A DNA stretch of 8,811 nucleotides from JBGOUV01 sp041477815. GTDB lineage: Bacteria > Acidobacteriota > Terriglobia > Bryobacterales > JACQDG01. Positions 1 to 6,299 of this stretch are shown one piece after another. Position 1 is the first letter of the stretch. Every line of letters starts with the position of its first letter. A model generated the notes under the pieces. It made no database searches. It saw only the letters and a list, made by a program, of their open reading frames with translations, and was not told the DNA's origin. The position numbers and the translations under genes are program-made. The DNA is taken from the NCBI GenBank assembly GCA_041477815.1, contig JBGOUV010000291.1:1-8811 (forward strand), given 5' to 3'.

Positions 1-1
1 C

Positions 2-76
2 AAGGTCAACAGCGAGGAGTTGCGCAAGTGGCTGGAGAACCTCAACGACGAGGATCTGGGCCGCTACAAGATGTAG
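2..76 (+). CDS. C-terminal end of an unidentified protein (5' part outside window)
   Basis: The frame that opens at the left edge runs 24 codons and stops with TAG at 74-76. It ends in the charged, helix-like sequence KVNSEELRKWLENLNDED followed by LGRYKM. Composition and codon choice (ctg, aag, ctc, gac) look coding. Too little is visible to name a family. The following + strand frame may start inside it (GTG at 28), so the two could be overlapping operon members. Confidence 0.6.
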   Translation, partial: KVNSEELRKWLENLNDEDLGRYKM

Positions 77-402
77 GTCCCCGCCTGGTCCAGGCTGGTT
101 TCCAGCTTCTGCCTGCCTTCCAGATCTCCACCCACTATGTACTGGAGCGTGACGGCTTCCTGGCGTTAGTGGAACGCCTCCCCGGCGGCGACTTCGGTAC
201 AGCTGGCGCTCCCGGCATGCTGCTGGACGGGTCCTTCGCGGTCCTGGTCTGGAAACAGGAACAGCCTTTCTTTGTGACCAAAGGCCGCCAGGTCCCCGCG
301 ACCCCCGAGCAGATCGAAACCCTCCGCCGCTTCGACGCCGATCTCAGCCGCGCCTTGGCCGCTGCCTTCAGTCCAGCGCCAGGCTGGACGCCCACACCTT
401 GA
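28..402 (+). CDS. small hypothetical protein, 124 aa or less
   Basis: I do not recognise this protein. From about codon 25 on it reads like a genuine soluble alpha/beta protein: a central stretch with STHYVLERDGFLALVER, then GMLLDGSFAVLVWK and a C-terminal helix rich in Glu/Arg (PEQIETLRRFDADLSRAL). The start is uncertain. GTG at 28 has an AGGAG at 15-19 at good spacing, but its first 16 codons lie out of frame over the end of the preceding gene and read as low-quality sequence. A CTG at 91 would avoid the overlap but lacks a ribosome site. The 3' end overlaps the convergent VWFA-related gene by 35 bp. No signal peptide, membrane segment or metal motif is visible. Confidence 0.5.
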   Translation: MAGEPQRRGSGPLQDVGPRLVQAGFQLLPAFQISTHYVLERDGFLALVERLPGGDFGTAGAPGMLLDGSFAVLVWKQEQPFFVTKGRQVPATPEQIETLRRFDADLSRALAAAFSPAPGWTPTP

Positions 403-1165
403 TGGCCGCATCCGCCCCGCTGACCTCCACCCGCACCCGGTCTCCGAGCGCCCGGTTGTCCGCCAACGTCAGTATGTAGCGCCCCCGCAACACCGCGTAG
501 ACCCGGTCGGCCAGCTTCGCCGGCGGCAGCTTCAAGTCCCGTGCCGAGAAGAAGGCGCCCGCGGTCTCCCGCGCCAGTTTTTCGAACAGGCTGCGTTCGG
601 CTCCGCGCACGTACACCGAGAAAATCGAGATCTGGTTGCTGCGGCACAGCTTCAGCACGTCCCGCTCCGGCGTGCGGCTGTAACCCTCCACCCCCGCCGA
701 CAACACCACGATCACCTTCCGGCCGACGGTGTTCTGAAAGCCGCCGTCGGCGGCCGCATAGAGGGCGTCCACCACCCGCGGCGTATTCCCGTATTTGACG
801 TTTCGCACGGCTCTCTTCAGCAATTCGCGGCTGGACGTGAAATCCTGGATCAGCTCGGCGGAGCTGGCGAACGAGACGATGGCCATCTGCTCCTTCTCTT
901 CCAGCCCATCGATGAAGGCCCCGCCCAGCGGATGGACCACCTCGCCCACCAGGCTGGTGTCAAACAGCAGCATCACGTCGAGCGGAGTCTTCTGAAACTC
1001 CGCCGCCTGCACGTTACGCTGGGTCCGGTCATCGAAGACGGCGAAATTGGCCGTCTTCAGCCCGGTCACCGGCTCGCCGGTCTTGCGATCGATCACCGTC
1101 ACCTGGAGCTTGGTCTGAGCCCAGGCTCCACCCGCTATCGCCCACAACACCAGCCAGCGGCGCAC
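368..1165 (-). CDS. secreted VWFA-related domain protein (Acidobacteria type)
   Basis: The layout matches the VWFA-related family abundant in Acidobacteriota (TIGR03436 type). A signal peptide (residues 1-16, RR then a hydrophobic run ending AWA-Q) is followed by a short beta domain with DRKTGEPVTGL..NFAVFDD (about 26-46) and a von Willebrand A fold from about 63 to 230 (LDVMLLFDTS, MAIVSFASSAELIQDF, KVIVVLSAG). The protein is therefore exported; the family's function is not well established, with adhesion or protein binding the usual guess. The GTG at 1163-1165 is chosen because it puts the signal peptide at the N terminus; a TTG at 1193-1195 would add ten residues and give 275. The metal (MIDAS) site looks degenerate: D69-T-S71-L-V73 lacks the second Ser, and the usual (S/T)-D-G is S156-A157-G158. 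A perfect palindrome lies just upstream. Confidence 0.85.
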   Translation of the reverse strand: MRRWLVLWAIAGGAWAQTKLQVTVIDRKTGEPVTGLKTANFAVFDDRTQRNVQAAEFQKTPLDVMLLFDTSLVGEVVHPLGGAFIDGLEEKEQMAIVSFASSAELIQDFTSSRELLKRAVRNVKYGNTPRVVDALYAAADGGFQNTVGRKVIVVLSAGVEGYSRTPERDVLKLCRSNQISIFSVYVRGAERSLFEKLARETAGAFFSARDLKLPPAKLADRVYAVLRGRYILTLADNRALGDRVRVEVSGADAAIKVWASSLALD

Positions 1166-1207
1166 GTCTTTATTCTGCCAGAGTTCGCCTGGCAATCCGT
1201 GGCAAAT

Positions 1208-1237
1208 GAACCTGGTTGCAAATTTGCAACCAGGTTC
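1208..1237. repeat. perfect 30-bp palindrome, no loop
   Basis: Two 15-base arms (GAACCTGGTTGCAAA and its exact reverse complement) meet with no spacer. It lies between the stop of the coiled-coil gene (1300) and the GTG of the VWFA-related gene (1165), 42 bp upstream of that start. Neither side carries a T-tract, so it is a poor intrinsic terminator. A dimeric regulator's operator or a cruciform/mRNA hairpin are the alternatives. Confidence 0.75.
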
Positions 1238-1299
1238 GCCTCCGCAGAATCAGCGACTTACAAGCCAAGGCCACGGGAGAGAAGGCTTGCCAGGGGCTG

Positions 1300-1710
1300 T
1301 TAGGAGCTGGACGGTATTTGTCGGAACGTGTTCAGGAGCATCTTTTCCGGCAGGATCAGAGCCTTGCCGCACTCATTGGGGCAACGCAGCGAGTAGGCCT
1401 GCTCCTGGGGCACGCGCCGGAAGATCAAGGGGCTGCCGCAGACTTCACACAGCCGGCCGGGGAACTCGCTATTGAGTCTGTCGGCCAGGAGCGCGCGCAT
1501 CTTTTTGATGGCGATCATGTCCTCGGCCTGCTGCTGGAGCTGGCGGTGATGGGTCTGGACCTGTCCCGCCAGAGCCTGCTGATTCTGTTCCAACTGCTGC
1601 TGGCCGCGGCGGAGAGTCGCCACGTCTTGCTCGACAAAGTCCAGACGAGCGGAGACTCCGCCCAGGAGCCAGTCCACAATACCCCGCACCAGCTTCGAGT
1701 CGCGCCGCAT
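1300..1710 (-). CDS. coiled-coil protein with C-terminal four-cysteine zinc-ribbon-like motif
   Basis: This 136-residue protein is not one I can name. It opens with a basic/hydrophobic helix (VRGIVDWLLGG, 8-18), continues into a Gln-rich coiled coil at about 22-75 (heptad-like, with QQQLEQNQQAL and QLQQQAED), and ends with C88-x2-C91 and C110-x3-C114. Spaced cysteine pairs of this kind usually hold one zinc as a ribbon or knuckle. The ATG at 1708-1710 is well supported: GGAGGG sits 5 bases upstream on the coding strand. A DNA-, RNA- or protein-binding adaptor that oligomerises by its coiled coil is plausible but inferred. The VWFA-related gene follows on the same strand after 134 bp that contain the palindrome. 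Confidence 0.75.
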   Translation of the reverse strand: MRRDSKLVRGIVDWLLGGVSARLDFVEQDVATLRRGQQQLEQNQQALAGQVQTHHRQLQQQAEDMIAIKKMRALLADRLNSEFPGRLCEVCGSPLIFRRVPQEQAYSLRCPNECGKALILPEKMLLNTFRQIPSSS

Positions 1711-1716
1711 CGGAGC

Positions 1717-1721
1717 CCTCC
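1717..1721 (-). promoter_or_regulatory. Shine-Dalgarno site of the coiled-coil gene
   Basis: GGAGG on the minus strand, about 6 bases from the ATG at 1710; it fixes that start. Confidence 0.6.
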
Positions 1722-1752
1722 GAGGGTCTTATCGGCAGGAGGCGAGGGGACC

Positions 1753-1758
1753 TATAAT
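1753..1758 (+). promoter_or_regulatory. consensus -10 box (TATAAT), upstream copy
   Basis: A perfect TATAAT inside GAGGGGACC-TATAATCG (1744-1760). The same block recurs as GAGGGTC-TATAATCG at 1835-1849. The best -35 candidate (TTATCG, 1729-1734) is poor. It could be a distal promoter of hicBA or one half of a repeated regulatory element. Confidence 0.4.
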
Positions 1759-1841
1759 CGTTTGGGGGAGTCCAATCTTCCCGAATCCGGGTTGCCGTAC
1801 CCCCAAGCCAGGCACCAGGATCTTTGTTCCGGACGAGGGTC

Positions 1842-1847
1842 TATAAT
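1842..1847 (+). promoter_or_regulatory. -10 box (TATAAT) of the hicBA promoter
   Basis: A perfect TATAAT ends 17 bases before the ATG chosen for hicB. Transcription would begin near 1853-1855, leaving a leader of about ten bases that just includes the GAGG ribosome site. No good -35 sits at 16-18 bp spacing, which suggests dependence on an activator or a weak promoter. Confidence 0.5.
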
Positions 1848-1864
1848 CGGGAGTGAGGATCGCC

Positions 1865-2071
1865 ATGCTGAGAACGTTCACCCTAGAGTATTGGAGCGAC
1901 GAAGGCTGGTACGTGGGGAGACTGCGGGAGATTCCCGGCATCTTCAGCCAGGGCGAGTCTCTGGAAGAACTCGAGGGGAATATCCGGGAAGCCTACGATT
2001 TGATGCGCGATCCTGATGCTGCCCCGCCCGCCGTCGGGATTCAAACCAAAGAGATCGGTGTCGAGGTGTGA
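1865..2071 (+). CDS. hicB: HicB-family antitoxin, short form
   Basis: This 68-residue protein has the HicB signature: an N-terminal strand (TFTLEYWSDEGWYVGRL), the EIPGIFSQGESLEEL motif at about 22-36, and a helix (EGNIREAYDLM). HicB neutralises the HicA mRNA-cleaving toxin and, in longer family members, represses the operon through a C-terminal helix-turn-helix or ribbon-helix-helix. This copy ends soon after the RNase H-like domain (tail TKEIGVEV), so it has no visible DNA-binding domain. ATG at 1865 is preferred because GAGG (1855-1858) lies 6 bases upstream; an in-frame GTG at 1853 would add four residues but has no room for a ribosome site. The stop overlaps the hicA start by four bases. 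Confidence 0.88.
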   Translation: MLRTFTLEYWSDEGWYVGRLREIPGIFSQGESLEELEGNIREAYDLMRDPDAAPPAVGIQTKEIGVEV

Positions 2072-2247
2072 AACGGCACGAGCTGATCCGCGAGCTCGTG
2101 GTCGCGGGCTGCTATCTTCAGCGGCACGGCCACAACCACGACGTCTATGCCAACCCGAGAAACGGAAAGAAGGCGCCGGTTCCGCGGCACGGCGAAGTCA
2201 AGAATACTCTCGCCGGACTGATCCGAAAGCAACTGGGGTTGCGATGA
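2068..2247 (+). CDS. hicA: HicA-family mRNA interferase toxin
   Basis: A 59-residue frame starts at GTG 2068-2070, overlapping the hicB stop in the sequence GTGA, a standard translational-coupling arrangement. It reads VKRHELIRELVVAGCYLQRH, then G21-H-N-H24-D-V-Y27, the place of the family's conserved GSH..Y segment with its catalytic histidine, and then VPRHGEVKNTLAGLIRKQLGL, matching the typical VPxHG...TLxxIxKQxGL end. HicA proteins have a double-stranded-RNA-binding-like fold and cut mRNA on or off the ribosome, halting growth when free of HicB. Length and all main motifs are intact, so the toxin is probably functional. The exact catalytic histidine (22 or 24) is uncertain. Antitoxin first, toxin second is one of the two known hic orders. 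Confidence 0.88.
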   Translation: MKRHELIRELVVAGCYLQRHGHNHDVYANPRNGKKAPVPRHGEVKNTLAGLIRKQLGLR

Positions 2248-2260
2248 GCCTGCCTCCGCC

Positions 2261-3559
<1,299 letters not shown>

Positions 3560-3613
3560 TGCGTTGGCTGCTCCTTGCTTCCGGCGGGAGAATAATTGAG
3601 AATACCAGAAGCC

Positions 3614-5104
3614 ATGACCCGACGCACCGCACTCCGCACCCTCGCCGGCGCCGCCGCTTTGCCCCACCTGGGGCGCTCTCAGACCCGGCGTCCCAACATC
3701 CTTTTCGTCATGACCGACGACCAGCGCTGGGACGCTATGAGCTGCGCCGGCAACCGCATCCTCAAGACCCCCCACATGGACCGCATCGCCTCAGAAGGCA
3801 TGCGCTTCGGGCAGGCGTTCGTCACCAACTCCCTCTGTGCCCCCAGCCGCTCCTGCATCCTGACCGGCCTCTATACCCACGCCCACGGGGTCATAACCAA
3901 CGGCGACGGCCCCGACTTCACGAAACAGCCCGGCCTCCGCCCCGGCCAGATCACTTTCCCGATGCTCCTCCGCCAAGCCGGCTATTACACGGCTCTGGCC
4001 GGGAAGTGGCATATCCGCTCCGACCCGGAAGGCTTCGACCACTGGGCCATCCTGCCGGGCCAGGGTCGCTACAACGACCCCGAGATGATCGTCAACGGCG
4101 CCCGCCTGGTTTTTCGGGGTCAGTCCGAGGACGTGGTCGCCGACCAGACGCTCCAGATGCTTCGCCACCGCCCCAAGGACAAGCCCTTCTGCATGATGAT
4201 GCACTTCAAGGCGCCCCACCGCCCCTGGATCCCCGACACGCGCTTCGAGAACCGTTACGCGAACATCACTATACCGGAGCCGAAGAACTTTCACGAAGAC
4301 CTCAGCCGGCGGCCCCCCGCAGTGGCCAACTCCGATATGCAGATCGCCGATATGCCCGACTTCGCCGGTCGCGGCGTCAACCCCAGCCAGCCGCGCGCCA
4401 AGCGCCAGCCCCTCAACTACCAGGCGTTCCTGAAGAGCTACTACCGGGTTCTGCTGGGGGTCGATGAGAACCTGGGCCGCGTCCTCGATTTCCTCGACGA
4501 CGAAGGACTCCGCGAGAACACGATGGTGATCTATACCGGCGACAACGGCTTCTTCCTCGGCGAGCACGGCATGTTCGACAAGCGGCTCATGTACGAGCCC
4601 TCCATTCGCGTACCCATGCTGGTCCGCTACCCCGCCACCGTCCGGCCCGGCCAAGTCGACACCACTCACATGGTGCTCAACAACGACGTCGCCCCCACGG
4701 TCCTCGACTTCGCCGGCCTGCCGATCCCGGCCCACATGAACGGCCACTCCCGAAGCTGGAAACCGGTCCTGGAAGGCCGGCCGGCGCCCTGGCGCGACGC
4801 GTTCTTCTATGAATACTTTGAGTACCCGGCCGTCCACTGCGCCGGCAAGTGCCGGGGCGTCCGCACCCGCAACTGGAAGTACATCCACTACTGGGAAAAG
4901 CCCGACGCTCACGAGCTCTTTAACCTCGACGACGACCCCGACGAGATGAACAACCTCGCCGCCGACCCCCGCCACCAGGCGAAGCTGGCCGAGTTGCAGA
5001 CCGAGCTCGACCGTCTCCGCACCGAAACCGGCGACGACCGTTCCCAGGACGGCGCCACCGCCAAGCCCTGCAACGTCCCCCGCATGAACCCCACAGGGAG
5101 GTGA
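3614..5104 (+). CDS. exported sulfatase (S1 family, N-acetylglucosamine-6-sulfatase-like)
   Basis: A 496-residue formylglycine-dependent sulfatase that hydrolyses a sulfate ester, probably on a glycan. The N terminus is a Tat-type signal (TRRTALRTLAGAAALPHLG). Active-site elements, in order: metal-binding D35-D36 in FVMTDDQRWD; C75 in the C-x-P-S-R motif (NSLCAPSRS), the residue converted to formylglycine by a maturase not seen here; KWH at 131-133; PHRP at 201-204; D310-N311 in YTGDNGFFLGEHG; K323 in FDKRLMYE. Overall wording is closest, from memory, to the GlcNAc-6-sulfatase branch, but substrate is not certain. ATG 3614 is chosen to start at the Tat signal; its ribosome site is weak, and a TTG at 3596 is the alternative. 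The gene ends inside the strong ribosome site of the next gene, so the two are coupled. Confidence 0.93.
   Translation: MTRRTALRTLAGAAALPHLGRSQTRRPNILFVMTDDQRWDAMSCAGNRILKTPHMDRIASEGMRFGQAFVTNSLCAPSRSCILTGLYTHAHGVITNGDGPDFTKQPGLRPGQITFPMLLRQAGYYTALAGKWHIRSDPEGFDHWAILPGQGRYNDPEMIVNGARLVFRGQSEDVVADQTLQMLRHRPKDKPFCMMMHFKAPHRPWIPDTRFENRYANITIPEPKNFHEDLSRRPPAVANSDMQIADMPDFAGRGVNPSQPRAKRQPLNYQAFLKSYYRVLLGVDENLGRVLDFLDDEGLRENTMVIYTGDNGFFLGEHGMFDKRLMYEPSIRVPMLVRYPATVRPGQVDTTHMVLNNDVAPTVLDFAGLPIPAHMNGHSRSWKPVLEGRPAPWRDAFFYEYFEYPAVHCAGKCRGVRTRNWKYIHYWEKPDAHELFNLDDDPDEMNNLAADPRHQAKLAELQTELDRLRTETGDDRSQDGATAKPCNVPRMNPTGR
5097..5104 (+). promoter_or_regulatory. strong Shine-Dalgarno overlapping the sulfatase stop codon
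   Basis: GGAGGTGA, a near-complete match to the 16S anti-SD, ends with the sulfatase TGA and lies 7 bases before the ATG at 5112. It ties translation of the propeller protein to the sulfatase. Confidence 0.8.
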
Positions 5105-5111
5105 GGTAACT

Positions 5112-6239
5112 ATGCCACGCGCCCTCTGGATCACCCTTCCCGCCCTGCTCCTGGCCGCCGGTTCCGACGAGATCCCGTTCCGCAAGCACACCATCTACCC
5201 CGGCCGCAGCGAATCCTGCGCCGTGGCCGACGTCAACCGCGACGGCAAGCTGGACATCATTTCCGGCGAAAACTGGTTCGAAGCCCCCACCTGGGCCCGC
5301 CACAAATTCCGCTCGCTCCCCTTCTGGGACAACTACGTCGACAACTTCAGCGACCACGCCCTCGATGTCAACGGCGACGGCTTCCCGGACGTGGTCAGTG
5401 TGGCCTGGAACGAGCGGCGTATCGCCTGGTGGAAGAACCCCGGCAAGGCGGGAGGCGAATGGCCCCTCCAGGCGATCGATACCGGGTCCCCGGTGGAGTT
5501 CTCTTTCCTGGTCGACCTGGACAACGACGGCAAGGCCCAGGAGCTCCTCCCGCAGTTCGGCGATGCCAAATTTCCCCTAAGGTGGTACGAGGTGCGTAAC
5601 GGCGCCTGGGTGAAGCACCAGGTCAGCGACCACAGCTACGGTCACGGCATCGGCGCCGGCGACGTCAACGGCGACCGCCGCACCGACATCGTCACTCCCA
5701 AAGGCTGGTTCGAGGCGCCCCCCGATCCTCGCTCCGGAACCTGGACCTTCCACGAGTTCCCCGACCTGGGCGCCACCAGCTTCATCCATGTCCTCGACGT
5801 CAACCAAGATGGCCGTCCCGACCTCCTCACCGGCCTGGCCCACAACTACGGCCTCTTCTGGATGGAGCAGAACCGCGACCACTCCTGGACCAAACACGTG
5901 ATCGACGAGGCCTGGTCCCAGCCTCACGCCATAACCCTGGCCGACCTTACCGGCGACGGCCGTCCCGAGATCATTACCGGCAAGCGCCTTTACGCCCACA
6001 ACGGCCGGGACCCCGGCGAGCGCGAGCCGCTGGGCATCTACTGGTATGAATACGTCAAGAACGGCGAGCGCTGGGACTGGATCCGCCATATCATCGACTA
6101 CGGCGGAGTCACCGGCGGCGGGATGCAGATCCCGGTCCTCGACCTGGACGGCGACGGCGACCTGGATATCGTGGTCGCCGGCAAGTCCGGTCTCTACCTG
6201 TTCGAGAATCTTAACATCCCTAAGGTCAAATCCCATTAA
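5112..6239 (+). CDS. secreted FG-GAP/VCBS-repeat beta-propeller protein
   Basis: A 375-residue protein with a Sec signal peptide (ALWITLPALLLAAGS, about 4-18) and seven calcium-binding-loop repeats of the DxNxDGxxD type: starting at residues 40 (DVNRDGKLDI), 85, 135 (DLDNDGKAQE, degenerate at its end), 184 (DVNGDRRTDI), 229, 278 and 344. Spacing is 45-50 residues except for the last gap of 66. Seven repeats would make a seven-bladed propeller of the FG-GAP class, which binds ligands or glycans in periplasmic or extracellular proteins. Between loops, W-F/W-W-rich strands (NWFEAP, IAWWKNPG, LRWYEV, GWFEAPP, LFWMEQ, IYWYEY) recur. It is translationally coupled to the sulfatase and probably co-exported; binding of the glycan substrate is an inference. 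Ends with TAA at 6237-6239. Confidence 0.88.
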   Translation: MPRALWITLPALLLAAGSDEIPFRKHTIYPGRSESCAVADVNRDGKLDIISGENWFEAPTWARHKFRSLPFWDNYVDNFSDHALDVNGDGFPDVVSVAWNERRIAWWKNPGKAGGEWPLQAIDTGSPVEFSFLVDLDNDGKAQELLPQFGDAKFPLRWYEVRNGAWVKHQVSDHSYGHGIGAGDVNGDRRTDIVTPKGWFEAPPDPRSGTWTFHEFPDLGATSFIHVLDVNQDGRPDLLTGLAHNYGLFWMEQNRDHSWTKHVIDEAWSQPHAITLADLTGDGRPEIITGKRLYAHNGRDPGEREPLGIYWYEYVKNGERWDWIRHIIDYGGVTGGGMQIPVLDLDGDGDLDIVVAGKSGLYLFENLNIPKVKSH

Positions 6240-6261
6240 AGTACTATTGACTTTTAGTACT
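6240..6261. repeat. inverted repeat flanking the -35 box (AGTACTA / TAGTACT)
   Basis: Perfect 7-base arms (6240-6246 and 6255-6261) surround an 8-base centre that holds the -35 hexamer TTGACT. It begins right after the propeller gene's stop. It could be an operator, or a weak hairpin ending the upstream transcript, though no long T-tract follows. Confidence 0.55.
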
Positions 6262-6275
6262 AGAAGTTCTAGTAT
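6247..6275 (+). promoter_or_regulatory. sigma-70-type promoter of the membrane protein gene
   Basis: TTGACT (6247-6252) and TAGTAT (6270-6275) are separated by exactly 17 bp in an AT-rich island between GC-rich genes. Expected start is near 6282, about 18 bases before the ATG at 6300, leaving room for the AAAGGGA ribosome site (6291-6297). This is the best-formed promoter in the window. Confidence 0.7.
6258..6274. promoter_or_regulatory. palindromic operator candidate overlapping the -10 box
   Basis: TACTAGAA-G-TTCTAGTA is a perfect 17-base dyad with 8-base arms that covers the spacer and five of six bases of the -10 box. It shares TACTA/TAGTA half-sites with the dyad at 6240-6261, and another TACTA follows at 6287-6291. 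A bound dimer here would block RNA polymerase, so repression is the simplest reading. The regulator is not in the window. Confidence 0.55.
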
Positions 6276-6299
6276 CATCCTGTTGGTACTAAAGGGAAT

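Noticed and set aside
3560..3613. Divergent promoters between gltA and the sulfatase
   Set aside because: AATAAT at 3591-3596 resembles a -10 box but no -35 lies at suitable spacing on either strand; promoters may lie inside the opposing genes, so none is called.
3560..3775. 72-residue N-terminal extension of citrate synthase
   Set aside because: It overlaps the sulfatase gene and has no family match; the family N terminus and the AAGGAG site point to 3559.
3791..5194. 467-codon open frame on the minus strand opposite the sulfatase
   Set aside because: It mirrors the sulfatase codon pattern (Val/Gly/Ala-rich) and runs across the join of two clear genes.
5577..6278. 233-codon minus-strand frame opposite the propeller gene
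   Set aside because: Val/Ala/Asp-rich periodic sequence that simply complements the calcium-loop repeats.
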